A stretch of DNA of 64,000 bases from Sphingomonas oligophenolica. GTDB lineage: Bacteria > Pseudomonadota > Alphaproteobacteria > Sphingomonadales > Sphingomonadaceae. A program made the position numbers and the translations under genes. Shown here piece after piece: positions 1 through 9,443 of the stretch. How positions within the stretch are numbered: the first letter of the stretch is position 1; each line of letters starts with the position of its first letter. The notes below the pieces were generated by a model that ran no database searches, had not been told where the DNA came from, and saw only the letters and a list, made by a program, of their open reading frames with translations. The stretch is from positions 248,001 to 312,000 of the forward strand of contig NZ_RCZK01000002.1 of NCBI RefSeq assembly GCF_006438955.1. The letters run 5' to 3'.

Positions 1-11
1 AAGGCGCAAGG

Positions 12-1076
12 ATGGCGTTCTACCACCCCCTCCTTTTCCGCCTCGACGCCGAACGCGCGCACCGGATGACCGTCGCCGCGCTCGGCGCCTGGGCGCGTGT
101 CGGCGCCCCGCTCGGCAGCATCGAAACCTCGCCCAGGCTCGCGACGACGGTGGCTGGGCTCGCCTTCGCCAACCCGGTCGGCCTCGCCGCGGGGGTGGAC
201 AAGGATGCGCGCGCGATCCCCGGCTGGTTCGGGCTCGGCTTCGGCAGCGTCGAGGTCGGCACGCTCACCCCGCTGCCCCAGTCCGGTAACCTGCAGCCGC
301 GGCTGTTCCGGCTGGTCGAGGATCGCGCGGTCATCAACCGGATGGGGTTCAACAACGGCGGACTCGCCGCCGCGCTCAACCAACTATGTTCACCCGCGAA
401 GGCGGGTGCCCAGGCTGGATCCCCGCCTTCGCGGGGATACAAAGGCATCCTCGGCATTAACGTAGGGGCGAACAGAGACACCGCCGATCGCACCGCCGAT
501 TACGTCCACGGCGTCACCGCCGCCGCGGCCCACGCCGATTACATCACGATCAACATCAGCTCCCCCAACACCCCGGGCCTGCGCGATCTCCAGCACGGCG
601 CGGCGCTGCGCGACCTGCTCGCCGCCTGCATCGCAGCGCGCGGGACGACGCCGCTGTTCCTCAAGGTCGCCCCCGATCTCGACCCCGCCGCGATCGACGA
701 CATCGCGCGCGCCGCGATCGATCACCACATCGACGCGCTGATCGTCGGCAACACCACGATCAGCCGACCCGCGCTCGCCTCCGCCAACCGCGACCAGGCC
801 GGCGGGCTGTCGGGGGCCCCGCTCGCCGCGCTCGCGCGTCAGCGACTCGCCGATTTTAGGACCGCGACCGGCGGCACGATCCCGTTGATCGCGGTCGGCG
901 GGATCGACAGCGGCGCGGAGGCCTATGCGCGCATCCGTAGCGGCGCGAGCCTCATCCAACTCTACACCGCACTGGTATACGAAGGCCCCGGCCTCGCGCG
1001 CCGGATTGCGCGCGACCTCGACGCCCTGCTCGAGCGCGACGGGTTCGCGACCGTGGCGGACGCCGTGAGCGCCTAG
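12..1076 (+). CDS. pyrD: Dihydroorotate dehydrogenase (quinone), class 2
   Basis: Oxidises dihydroorotate to orotate in pyrimidine synthesis and passes electrons through FMN to quinone at the inner membrane. The 354-residue protein carries the family landmarks: ANPVGLAAGVDKD (residues 53-65), INRMGFNN (108-115), NISSPNTPGLR with the catalytic serine (181-191), and the phosphate-binding AVGGIDSG near the C-terminus. The ATG at 12 follows a weak AAGG. The odd part is residues about 126-144 (CSPAKAGAQAGSPPSRGYK), which interrupt the usual path from MGFNN to GILGIN and are encoded by a palindromic DNA repeat (393-435) that keeps the frame. The family fold is otherwise complete, so I infer a functional enzyme with a surface insert. 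Confidence 0.95.
   Translation: MAFYHPLLFRLDAERAHRMTVAALGAWARVGAPLGSIETSPRLATTVAGLAFANPVGLAAGVDKDARAIPGWFGLGFGSVEVGTLTPLPQSGNLQPRLFRLVEDRAVINRMGFNNGGLAAALNQLCSPAKAGAQAGSPPSRGYKGILGINVGANRDTADRTADYVHGVTAAAAHADYITINISSPNTPGLRDLQHGAALRDLLAACIAARGTTPLFLKVAPDLDPAAIDDIARAAIDHHIDALIVGNTTISRPALASANRDQAGGLSGAPLAALARQRLADFRTATGGTIPLIAVGGIDSGAEAYARIRSGASLIQLYTALVYEGPGLARRIARDLDALLERDGFATVADAVSA
393..435. repeat. Palindromic repeat inserted in frame within pyrD
   Basis: The 14-base arm CCCGCGAAGGCGGG (393-406) is perfectly inverted at 422-435, with a 15-base loop. A second element with the same core GCGAAGGCGGGG is at 29779-29848, outside a gene. It resembles the REP-like elements dispersed in sphingomonad genomes (from memory). 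Here it adds about 19 codons to pyrD without a stop. Confidence 0.85.
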
Positions 1077-1127
1077 CCCGACGCTACGGCTTGCGCGCGC
1101 CGCATGCGCCGTTACGGTCTGGTCCCG

Positions 1128-2894
1128 ATGAAGACGAAACTCCTCGCGCTCGCCGCGTTCACCCTCGCCCCCGCCTGCACCACGGTAGCGACCGCGCCGC
1201 CCGCCAAGACCGCAAGGCCAGGCACCGGCCCAGCGACCGGAATCGTCAGCGCCGCCGATCCGCGCGCCGCCGCAGCCGGCGTCGAAATCCTCAACGCGGG
1301 CGGCAGCGCGACCGACGCCGCGATCGCGACCCAGCTCGCGCTCAACGTCGTCGAGCCGCAGAGTTCGGGCGTCGGCGGCGGCAGTTTCTGGGTCAGCCAT
1401 GATGCCACGACCGGCCAGGTCTCGACGATCGACGGGCGCGAGAAGGCACCGATGGCAGCGACCGACACCTGGTTCTACGCCGACGGCCAGCCGCTCAGCC
1501 ACGCCGACGCGGTCCCCGGCGGGCGCAGCGTCGGCGTCCCCGGCGCGCTGCGCGCGATGGCGCTGGCGCATCGGGAATCGGGCAAGCTCCCCTGGGCGCG
1601 GCTGTTCCAACCCGCGATCCGGCTGGCGCGCGACGGCTTCGTCGTCAGCGAACGCCTCAACAATTCGATCCAGAGCTATGGCGGCCACGTCACCGGCTGG
1701 GCGAAACAGGCGTTCTTCGGTGCGGACGGCAAGGCGCTCCCGGTCGGCACGATCTTCAAGAACCCCGATCAGGCCGCGCTGCTGACCCGGATCGCGACCC
1801 AAGGCCCCGACAGCTTCTATGTCGGCCCGACCGCGCAAAAGATCGTCGAGACGGTCAACGGCGCGGCGCGCAATCCGTCGAAGATGACCACCGGTGACCT
1901 CGCCGCGTACGAGGCCAAGCCGCGCGATGCAGTGTGCGCCAAATACCGCGTCTATCGGATCTGCAGCATGGGGCCGCCGTCGTCGGGGGGGATCACCGTG
2001 CTGATGATCCTCGACCAACTCCAACGGTTCGACATGGCCAAATTGGGCAAGGATTCGCCCGTTGCCTGGCATCTGTTCGCCGAATCGACCCGCCTCGCCT
2101 TCGCCGATCGCAACCTGTACATCGGCGATCCCGATTACGTGCAGGTGCCGCAGCAGGGCATGCTCGACCCGGCGTATATCGCCAGCCGCTCGGCGCTGAT
2201 GAGCCCGACCACGACGATCGCCGATGTCGAGGCGGGCACGCCCCCCGGCGCGCCGCCGCGCACCAAGGCGCCCGCGGGTGAAGTCCCCGGCACCACCGAT
2301 CTGGTCGTCGCGGACTCCGCGGGTAACGTCGTCGAGGTGACGACGACGATCGAGGGGGTGTTCGGCTCGGGTCTGTCGGTCGATGGCGCGATGCTCAACA
2401 ACCAGCTCACCGATTTCGATATCGTCCCCGTCAAGAACGGCGATCTCGTCGCCAACCGGGTCGAGGGCGGCAAGCGCCCGCGCAGTTCGATGTCGCCGAC
2501 GATCGTCTATGGTCCCGACGGTCATGTCCGCCTGGCGCTCGGCGCGGCGGGCGGGCCGACGATCATCGCGCAAATCGCGAAAGCGCTGGTCGGCGTGCTC
2601 GACTGGAACCTGAGCGCACAGGATGCGATCGCGATGGGGCTGATCTATGCCCCCGGCCCGACCGCCGCGGTCGAACAGGGCACGACGCTCGAGGCGATGG
2701 TGCCGGCGCTGCGCGGGCTCGGCGAGAAAGTGCAGGTCGTGCCGCTCGGCCTCAAGGCCAACGCGATCGAATGGAAGGACAGCCACTGGATCGGTGCCGC
2801 GGACCCGCGCAGCGAAGGCGTCGCGATCGGCCAGGACGGCAGCGTCACCCAGATCGAGCGCGTCGGCAAGCCGGGCGCTCGCCCGCCGGAGTAA
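1128..2894 (+). CDS. ggt: Gamma-glutamyltransferase, secreted or lipid-anchored
   Basis: Cleaves the gamma-glutamyl bond of glutathione and related peptides. The precursor is self-cleaved into two subunits, normally in the periplasm. I place the start at the ATG at 1128 (588 aa) because MKTKLLALAAFTLAPAC then forms a signal peptide ending in a possible, weak lipobox; the reading frame is also open from 1104. The family start SAADPRAAAAGVEILNAGGSATDAAIA and the glycine-rich GVGGGSF are present. The processing site is PGTTDLVV, with the nucleophile threonine at about residue 389, followed by GSGLSVDGAMLNNQLTDF. The usual TTH after the cleavage site is TTD here. It lies 51 bases after pyrD and has no obvious functional link to it. 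Confidence 0.9.
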   Translation: MKTKLLALAAFTLAPACTTVATAPPAKTARPGTGPATGIVSAADPRAAAAGVEILNAGGSATDAAIATQLALNVVEPQSSGVGGGSFWVSHDATTGQVSTIDGREKAPMAATDTWFYADGQPLSHADAVPGGRSVGVPGALRAMALAHRESGKLPWARLFQPAIRLARDGFVVSERLNNSIQSYGGHVTGWAKQAFFGADGKALPVGTIFKNPDQAALLTRIATQGPDSFYVGPTAQKIVETVNGAARNPSKMTTGDLAAYEAKPRDAVCAKYRVYRICSMGPPSSGGITVLMILDQLQRFDMAKLGKDSPVAWHLFAESTRLAFADRNLYIGDPDYVQVPQQGMLDPAYIASRSALMSPTTTIADVEAGTPPGAPPRTKAPAGEVPGTTDLVVADSAGNVVEVTTTIEGVFGSGLSVDGAMLNNQLTDFDIVPVKNGDLVANRVEGGKRPRSSMSPTIVYGPDGHVRLALGAAGGPTIIAQIAKALVGVLDWNLSAQDAIAMGLIYAPGPTAAVEQGTTLEAMVPALRGLGEKVQVVPLGLKANAIEWKDSHWIGAADPRSEGVAIGQDGSVTQIERVGKPGARPPE

Positions 2895-3025
2895 TAAGCA
2901 AGCAGTGCCATCCCCGCCCTTCCCCCTGCCTGCGGCAGCGGGCCCCTTCCCTCTCCCGCCGGAAGGGTGGCATGGTGTCGCATCGTGAACGGCGCGCCCG
3001 CAACGGGCGGCCATGAGAGGATAAC

Positions 3026-4813
3026 ATGCCGCGTAGCCTCGAACATTTCCCGAACCTCGTCGCGATGTTCTTCGCGCGCGCCGCCGCCAAGGGCGACGCC
3101 CCATTCCTCTGGACGAAGCGCGACGGCGCGTGGATCTCGACCAGCTGGTCCGATGCCGCGCAACAGGTCGCGAGCCTCGCCGCCGCGCTGAAGGCGATCG
3201 GCCTCGACCCCGGCGACCGCGTGATGCTGGTCGCGGAGAACCGCCCCGAATGGTGCATCAGCGATCTTGCGATCATGGCCGCAGGCTGCATCACGGTGCC
3301 GACCTACATCACCAACACCGAACGCGATCACGTCCACATCATCGAAAATTCGGGCGCGTGTGCGGTGATCGTGTCGAGCGCCAAGCTCGGCGCCACCGTG
3401 ATGAAAGCAATCCTGCGCTCGAGCCAGTCGCCGCAGGTCATCGCGATCGACGACATGCGCGCCCCCGCGGGGATGCCGTTCCACCGCTGGCACGCGCTGA
3501 TCGACCAGCATCCCGCCAGTGTCGCCGACACCGCCGCCGCGGCGACCTTCGCGCGCGATGATCTCGCCTGCATCATCTACACCAGCGGCACCGGCGGCGC
3601 GCCGCGCGGGGTGATGCAGCATCACGGCGCGATCCTCCACAACGTCAACGGTTGCTGCACCGTCATTTCGGAGGATTTCGGCTGGGGCGATGAGGTTTTT
3701 CTGTCGTTCCTGCCCTTGAGCCACGCTTACGAACATACCGGCGGGCAGCATTTCCCGATCGGGCTCGGCGCCGAGATCTATTATGCCGAGGGGCTCGACA
3801 AGCTCGCCGCCAATATCGAGGAAACCCGCCCGACGATCATGGTCGTCGTCCCCCGCCTGTTCGAGGTGCTGCGGACGCGGATCACCAAGGGGATCGAGAA
3901 ACAGGGCGGGCTCGGCCAGAAACTGCTCGGCCGTGCGCTCGCCATCGGCATCCGCGAGGACGACGGCACGCTGCGGCTGGTCGATCGCCCGATGAAGCTC
4001 GTGGTCGATCGGCTGTTCAAGCCGAAGATCGCGACCAAATTCGGCGGCCGGCTGAAGGCGATGGTGTCGGGCGGTGCGCCGCTCAACCCCGACATCGGCA
4101 ACTTCTTCCATTCGATCGGACTGACCTTGCTCCAGGGCTATGGCCAGACCGAGGCCGCCCCCGTCATCTCGTGCAACCGCCCGTCGGCGGGCATCCGGAT
4201 GGACACCGTCGGCCCGCCATTGGTCGAGACCGAGGTCCGCATCGCCGACGATGGCGAAATCCTCGTCCGCGGCGAGCTCGTGATGCACGGTTATTGGCGC
4301 AACGACGCCGAAACCGCGCGCGTGCTGAAGGACGGCTGGCTTCACACCGGCGACATCGGGATCATCGACCAGAAGGGTCGGATCAAGATCACCGATCGCA
4401 AGAAGGATCTGATCATCAACGACAAGGGCGACAACGTCGCGCCGCAGAAGGTCGAAGGGATGCTGACGCTACGCCCCGAAATCGCGCAGGCGATGATCGC
4501 GGGCGATCGCCGTCCGCATATGGTGGCGCTGGTCGTCCCCGATCCCGAATGGACCCAGGAATGGTGCGCGGCGAACGGCGACCGTTGCGATTTCGCGAAG
4601 CTCGCGCAGAATAGCGGCTATCGCACCGCGATCGGCCACGCGATCGAGGCGGTGAACAAGGATCTCACCGTCACCGAACGCATCCGCCGCTTCATCCTCG
4701 CCGACGCGCCGTTCACGATCGAAAACGAACAACTGACGCCGAGCCTCAAGATCCGCCGCCACGTGCTGAAACAGGTGTACGGCGAACGACTCGACGCGCT
4801 CTACAAAGGGTAG
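3026..4813 (+). CDS. Long-chain acyl-CoA synthetase (AMP-forming), FadD15-like
   Basis: Activates fatty acids to acyl-AMP and then acyl-CoA. The 595-residue protein has the ANL-superfamily motifs in order: the phosphate loop YTSGTGGAPRG (185-195), GYGQTEAAPVIS, LKDGWLHTGDIG, and the hinge region ITDRKKDLIINDKGDNVAPQKVE. The ATG at 3026 has a GAGAGGA Shine-Dalgarno site. The phosphate loop departs from the usual YTSGTTGxPKG: the second threonine is Gly190 and the lysine is Arg194. The length, and the C-terminal domain with SLKIRRHVL, match the FadD15 / long-chain bacterial group. The chain-length preference cannot be read from sequence. Confidence 0.88.
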   Translation: MPRSLEHFPNLVAMFFARAAAKGDAPFLWTKRDGAWISTSWSDAAQQVASLAAALKAIGLDPGDRVMLVAENRPEWCISDLAIMAAGCITVPTYITNTERDHVHIIENSGACAVIVSSAKLGATVMKAILRSSQSPQVIAIDDMRAPAGMPFHRWHALIDQHPASVADTAAAATFARDDLACIIYTSGTGGAPRGVMQHHGAILHNVNGCCTVISEDFGWGDEVFLSFLPLSHAYEHTGGQHFPIGLGAEIYYAEGLDKLAANIEETRPTIMVVVPRLFEVLRTRITKGIEKQGGLGQKLLGRALAIGIREDDGTLRLVDRPMKLVVDRLFKPKIATKFGGRLKAMVSGGAPLNPDIGNFFHSIGLTLLQGYGQTEAAPVISCNRPSAGIRMDTVGPPLVETEVRIADDGEILVRGELVMHGYWRNDAETARVLKDGWLHTGDIGIIDQKGRIKITDRKKDLIINDKGDNVAPQKVEGMLTLRPEIAQAMIAGDRRPHMVALVVPDPEWTQEWCAANGDRCDFAKLAQNSGYRTAIGHAIEAVNKDLTVTERIRRFILADAPFTIENEQLTPSLKIRRHVLKQVYGERLDALYKG

Positions 4814-4851
4814 CGGGCGAGGGAGGAGCGTCGCCCGCGCATCTTTCGCGC

Positions 4852-7725
4852 CTATTTCGCCTTGGGCAGCACCACCATCGTCCAGTCCTTGCCGGGCACC
4901 AGATATGTCGCCGCGGTCTGCTGGAGCACCGCGGGTGTCACCCCGTTATAATCGGTGCCGATCGCACGCGTCACCGCGATCCGGCTCGGATCATAGGTGC
5001 CGCCCGACATCTGCTGCAGCCAGAACGCGCTGCTCGACGCCGCGCGCTGAATCTGCTGGATCAGCGGGCCCTTGACGCGGTTGAGCTCATCCTCGGTGAC
5101 CGGGTTCTTGGCGAGGTCCGCCGCGATGTCGCGCGCCATCCTGAAGAACAGCGGCACGTTGGCGGGCGCGACCTGGCTCATGGCCACCAGCCGCCCTCCG
5201 CCGGGCAGCCCCTTGGGCCACTGGCTCGACACGCCCGGGCTGTAGCTCGCGCCCGCGGCCTGGCGCATCTTTTCGAACAGCCGGTCGCTGAACACGAGCG
5301 CCAGGATATCGAGGCGTCGGCTTTCGGCATAATCCGCCATCCCCGCGCCGGTCGGCCACGCGATCAGCGCTTCGGCCTGGTTCGCCGCACCGCTGTGATA
5401 CCGCGTGACCGGCGTCGCAGCGTGCGCAGGGAAGCGGACCGGCGGGACCGGGCCGGTTGCGGCGATGCGCGGCGGGATCGCGCCGAAGCTCTTGGCGACC
5501 GCGGCGATCACCGCGTCGGGCTTGACGTCGCCGAACACGTCGACCTCGATCGGCCCCGACGCGAGCAGCGGCTCCCATAGTGCGCGAAAACTCGCCGGGG
5601 TCAGCGCGTCGATCGCCTCCTGGTCCGGTGTCGTCCAGCGCGGATCGCCGGCGTGGAGCAATCCTTCGAGGTCGCGACTCAACACCCCGTCGGCGGAGGC
5701 GTCATAGCCCGCGATCGCCGCCGACGCCGCCGCCTTGGCGCGCGCGATCGGCGCGGCGTCCCAGCGCGGGTGCGCCAGCTTCGCGGCCATTAGCGTCAGC
5801 TCGTCGGCATAATCCTGCGGCGACGACAGTGCCGCCATCGAGAACGCATCGTCGTCCATCCCGAAATCGAGCGCGAGCCGACGCCCCGCGGTCAGCTGGT
5901 CGATGTCGTTCTGCCCCAAATTGCCGATCCCGCCTTCCATCAGCGCGAGGTCGCCCGCCCAGGCGGCGCTGCGCCGGTCGGCGGGCAGCGCGTTGTAGCC
6001 GCCGCCGAACCGGACCTTGACGAACACCCGCCCCGCCTCCTCGGGACTGGAAAACAGCAGCAGGCGAACCCCGTTCGAAAACACCACCTGTTCGGCAGGC
6101 AGCCCGTCGACCGGCGCGCGCGACACGACCGTGCCGGGGGTGCCGAGCGCGGGCAGTTTCGACATGTCGACCGCGCCTTGCGCGTTGCGCTTGCCCGCCA
6201 GCCCGGTGACGTCCGCATTGAGCGCCGCGGTCAGCCGCTCGGTCGTCCGCGGTTCGAGCGTCCGGGTGTTGACGATCGCGCGGGTCGCGACGCCGTCGAA
6301 GATCTTCTTGGTCGCCGCGAACACCGTCGCGGGGGTGAACATATGTTTGTTCTTGGCCTGGGTCAGGATGTCGTACTGGAACTGTGGCGCGGTCACGGTC
6401 TCGCGGATGTCGAGCGCGCCCGCCATGTCGTCGGCCTGTTTGGCGCTCGCCTCGATCGTGGCGGTCTGCACCGCGGCCTTCAGCGCGGCGTCGTAATCCG
6501 CATATTCGCGGTCGATCTCCACCTGCGTCGGCGGTGCCGCCTTGGCATCGGCGATCACCGCGCGCACATCCTTCAGCGCCTGTTCCCATTGATCGCCGAC
6601 CGGCAGAATCGTGACGCTGGTGATGTTCGCCGATCGCGACCGGTCGTCGATATCAACCCCCGCCTGAACATAGCTTGCGCCCGCGCGCGCGCGGCGTTCG
6701 AGCCGTCGGCTGATCACCTTGGTCGCGATCACGTCGATCATCCGCGTCTGGTTGAAGATCGCGGTGTCGTTGTTGAAATGCCAGGGCCTGAGCACCCCCA
6801 TCAGGACGAGCGGCGGCAGCCCGGGCTCGACGATCGACGCGGCGACCGGCTTGGTCGCGTCGGGGGTACCGAAATCGGGGTCGACCGGGGGTTCGGCGCC
6901 CTTGCCCTGCCAGCCCGCGAAATGCTTGACGATCAGGCTCGACAACAGCGCCGGGTCCATGTCGCCCGAAATGATCACGACCGCGCGCGACGGGCGGTAC
7001 CAGCGATCGTGGAACGCCCGCACGCTGTCGCCGGTCGCGGCCTCCAGCGTCGTGATATTGCCGATCGGCGAGCGGTCGGCGAGCGGCTGCCCCGCGAAGA
7101 ACAACTGGTTGAGCGCGTTGCCGAACCGCACCTGCGGCCCGGGCTGTTCGCGCTGTTCGGCAAGCACCACGGGGCGCTCGGCGGCGACCGAGGCATCGCT
7201 GATGACCGGCTGTTCCATCATCCCCGACAGGATCTTGATGCTCTCATCCAGCGTCGCTTGGGTCGCCGATGGCAGGTCAAGCTTGTACACCGTCTGGGTC
7301 GGGCTGGTCTGCGCGTTGGTGTCCGACCCGAACGCCGCGCCGAACCGCTGCCAGACGCGCTTCGCTTCGCCGTCGGGGACATATTCGCTGCCCCGGAACG
7401 ACAGATGCTCGATGAAATGCGCGAACCCGCGCTGGCTTTCGGTCTCCTCGAGCGAACCCGCGTCGATCCGCACCCGAATCGACACCTGCCCCGGCGGGAC
7501 CCCGTTCTTGCGCACCGCATAGCGCAGGCCGTTGGGAAGCGTGCCGAACTGCCACGCCGGATCGTGCGGCAGGTCGCTGCCCTTGTAGAGCCACGCCGAG
7601 GTATCGACCGGAACCCGCGCCGCGGCGGTCGCGGTGGGGACTGCCTGGCGGAGGGACTGGCCAGCAATCGGGGATGCCAGCGCCAGGAAGATGAAGGGTG
7701 CGAACGCACGGGAACGAAAAGACAT
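4852..7725 (-). CDS. M16 family zinc metallopeptidase (pitrilysin type), periplasmic
   Basis: A large two-lobed insulinase-type peptidase. The start is taken at 7725 because an AGGGAG Shine-Dalgarno precedes it and MSFRSRAFAPFIFLALASPIAGQ then makes a signal peptide; an upstream in-frame ATG at 7758 would spoil it. The 957-residue product has the inverted zinc motif HFIEH (about residues 103-107), with TNAQTSPTQTVYKLDLP downstream as in other M16 enzymes. A second, inactive M16 half follows (from about residue 500), lacking HxxEH, as is normal for this architecture. It probably degrades peptides in the periplasm; no partner peptidase gene is adjacent. It is transcribed divergently from the hydroxylase gene at 7880. 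Confidence 0.9.
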   Translation of the reverse strand: MSFRSRAFAPFIFLALASPIAGQSLRQAVPTATAAARVPVDTSAWLYKGSDLPHDPAWQFGTLPNGLRYAVRKNGVPPGQVSIRVRIDAGSLEETESQRGFAHFIEHLSFRGSEYVPDGEAKRVWQRFGAAFGSDTNAQTSPTQTVYKLDLPSATQATLDESIKILSGMMEQPVISDASVAAERPVVLAEQREQPGPQVRFGNALNQLFFAGQPLADRSPIGNITTLEAATGDSVRAFHDRWYRPSRAVVIISGDMDPALLSSLIVKHFAGWQGKGAEPPVDPDFGTPDATKPVAASIVEPGLPPLVLMGVLRPWHFNNDTAIFNQTRMIDVIATKVISRRLERRARAGASYVQAGVDIDDRSRSANITSVTILPVGDQWEQALKDVRAVIADAKAAPPTQVEIDREYADYDAALKAAVQTATIEASAKQADDMAGALDIRETVTAPQFQYDILTQAKNKHMFTPATVFAATKKIFDGVATRAIVNTRTLEPRTTERLTAALNADVTGLAGKRNAQGAVDMSKLPALGTPGTVVSRAPVDGLPAEQVVFSNGVRLLLFSSPEEAGRVFVKVRFGGGYNALPADRRSAAWAGDLALMEGGIGNLGQNDIDQLTAGRRLALDFGMDDDAFSMAALSSPQDYADELTLMAAKLAHPRWDAAPIARAKAAASAAIAGYDASADGVLSRDLEGLLHAGDPRWTTPDQEAIDALTPASFRALWEPLLASGPIEVDVFGDVKPDAVIAAVAKSFGAIPPRIAATGPVPPVRFPAHAATPVTRYHSGAANQAEALIAWPTGAGMADYAESRRLDILALVFSDRLFEKMRQAAGASYSPGVSSQWPKGLPGGGRLVAMSQVAPANVPLFFRMARDIAADLAKNPVTEDELNRVKGPLIQQIQRAASSSAFWLQQMSGGTYDPSRIAVTRAIGTDYNGVTPAVLQQTAATYLVPGKDWTMVVLPKAK

Positions 7726-7879
7726 AGCTGCTCCCTCTAGCGTGCCGATGTCCGCCACGCACGGCCATTATTTGGACCCAGAATGCGGGTAGCGGGGTTG
7801 TTACCGAACTGGACCCTGGAATCGTGACGCTGCGGCGCAGCACGCCATCCGGGCCGAGTCGGCGACATGGACGATAGCA

Positions 7880-8770
7880 ATGACGGTTGAGATGACGATG
7901 ACGAACAGTCAGACAATGTGGCGGAATTCCGGCAGAGACGGTGCAGCGGCTCCCGTCGACCAAGCCAACCCCGGACCGCTGATGGTCCCCGATCTCAACG
8001 TGATCTCAGGCGCACCGCAACCCGGCGCGAAAATGGCAGCCGACAAGAACCGCCCGTTCATCATCCGCTTCGGCAAGCATCTGCGCGGGGCGTTCGACCG
8101 GATGATCGCGTCGTCGTCGCTGGTGTCGAACGATCCCGTCCTCGACGTCCGCGATTTCGCCTGGACCCAGGCGCTGCGCGCGAACTGGGAAACGATCCGC
8201 GACGAGGCGACCGCGGTCGCTCTCCGGGGCGAGGCATCGCCGAGCCTCGCGACGATCAGCCCCGACCACCGCTCGATCGCGGAGGTCAACAAATGGCGGT
8301 CGTTCTTCCTGTGGGGCTATGGCTATCCGATCGACGAAAACCTCGCGCGCTGCCCCAAGACGCAGAAAATCGTCGAGGCGATTCCCGGGCTTAACAGCGC
8401 GTTTTTCTCGATCCTGGCGCCCGGCACCCACATCCCCGCGCATCGCGGCGTCACCAAGGGGCTGATCACCTGCCACCTCGGGCTGATCGTGCCGCGCGAC
8501 GGCGATGTCCGGATGCGCGTCCACGATCGGATCGTGCGCTGGGCCGAAGGCGAGACTTTGGTGTTCGACGACACCTATCAACACGAAGTGTGGAACGACA
8601 CCGCGGGCACCCGCGTCGTCCTGTTGATCCAGTTCGAACGCCCCTTGCGCAATCCCGGCCGTTGGATCGCGGACAAGTTCCTCCACGTCGTCCGCAAATC
8701 GGCGTTCGTCCAAGAAGCACGCGACAACATCTCGAGCTGGAACGCCGCAGTGAAGCAACTCGACGCCTGA
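7880..8770 (+). CDS. Aspartyl/asparaginyl beta-hydroxylase-family oxygenase (LpxO-like)
   Basis: Probable Fe(II)/2-oxoglutarate oxygenase of the aspartyl/asparaginyl beta-hydroxylase fold, the family that includes LpxO, which hydroxylates lipid A acyl chains. Visible motifs are FSILAPGTHIPAHRGVTKG with the first iron-binding histidine, the CHLGLIVP strand, FDDTYQHEVWN with the second histidine, and TRVVLLIQFERPL with the 2-oxoglutarate-binding arginine. The first about 50 residues from the ATG at 7880 are poorly structured; an internal ATG at 8032 is a possible alternative start. Sphingomonads make glycosphingolipids rather than typical lipid A, so the substrate may be another hydroxy-acyl lipid. 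That is inference. Confidence 0.78.
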   Translation: MTVEMTMTNSQTMWRNSGRDGAAAPVDQANPGPLMVPDLNVISGAPQPGAKMAADKNRPFIIRFGKHLRGAFDRMIASSSLVSNDPVLDVRDFAWTQALRANWETIRDEATAVALRGEASPSLATISPDHRSIAEVNKWRSFFLWGYGYPIDENLARCPKTQKIVEAIPGLNSAFFSILAPGTHIPAHRGVTKGLITCHLGLIVPRDGDVRMRVHDRIVRWAEGETLVFDDTYQHEVWNDTAGTRVVLLIQFERPLRNPGRWIADKFLHVVRKSAFVQEARDNISSWNAAVKQLDA

Positions 8771-8870
8771 CACCCCAAATCCTCCCCGTTTGCGAGAGAG
8801 AAATGCTGTTCGGGCTGCGCTCTTCACCGCACCGCTTGATCCCCGCCCAGCGGCACGCCACATGTCGTCC

Positions 8871-9443
8871 ATGCTGATCGAAACCGAGCCCACGCCCAAC
8901 CCCGCCACGCTGAAGTTCTTGCCCGGTCGCCCGGTCATGACCAGCGGCACGCGCGACTTCGCCACCCCCGAAGAGGCGGAGGCGAGCCCGCTGGCGGAGG
9001 CGATCTTTAACTTGGGCGACGTGACCGGCGTATTCTTCGGCAGCGACTTCATCTCGGTCACCGCCGCGCCCGGCGTGTCGTGGCCGGGGCTGAAACCCGA
9101 CGTGCTCGCGATCCTGCTCGATCATTTCAGCGCCAACATGCCATTGTTCCGCCCGGGTGCGGCCAGCTTCTCGGTGCCAAGCGACGGGCCGCTGTCGACC
9201 GACGATCCCGCCGATGCGGAAATCATCGCGCAGATCCGCGAACTGATCGACACCCGCGTCCGCCCCGCGGTCGCCAACGACGGCGGCGACATCGTCTATC
9301 GCGGCTTCGACAAGGGCAAGGTGTTCCTCGCGATGCACGGCGCCTGCGCGGGCTGCCCATCGTCGACCGCGACGTTGAAGAACGGGATCGAACAATTGCT
9401 CCGCCACTATGTCCCCGAAGTCACCGAAGTGCGGGCGGTTTGA
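8871..9443 (+). CDS. Nfu/NifU-type iron-sulfur cluster carrier
   Basis: Carries and delivers Fe-S clusters to client proteins. The 190-residue protein has the N-terminal Nfu domain (MLIETEPTPNPATLKFLPG) and a C-terminal NifU domain with AVANDGGDIVYRGFDKGKVFLAMHGACAGCPSS, whose CxxC binds the cluster. I use the ATG at 8871 because homologues begin MxIETEPTPNP; an ATG at 8862 adds three residues, and neither has a clear Shine-Dalgarno. The stop overlaps the start of the next gene (TGATG), so the two are probably translated together. Confidence 0.9.
   Translation: MLIETEPTPNPATLKFLPGRPVMTSGTRDFATPEEAEASPLAEAIFNLGDVTGVFFGSDFISVTAAPGVSWPGLKPDVLAILLDHFSANMPLFRPGAASFSVPSDGPLSTDDPADAEIIAQIRELIDTRVRPAVANDGGDIVYRGFDKGKVFLAMHGACAGCPSSTATLKNGIEQLLRHYVPEVTEVRAV

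Noticed and set aside
2895..3025. Terminator after ggt
   Set aside because: CCCTTCC/GGAAGGG can pair around 2946-2969 but there is no U-tract and the stem is short, so I did not list it.
390..3104. A 904-codon open frame on the minus strand opposite pyrD and ggt
   Set aside because: It is a GC-rich shadow frame, rich in Arg/Gly/Ala with no domain, antisense to two clear genes.
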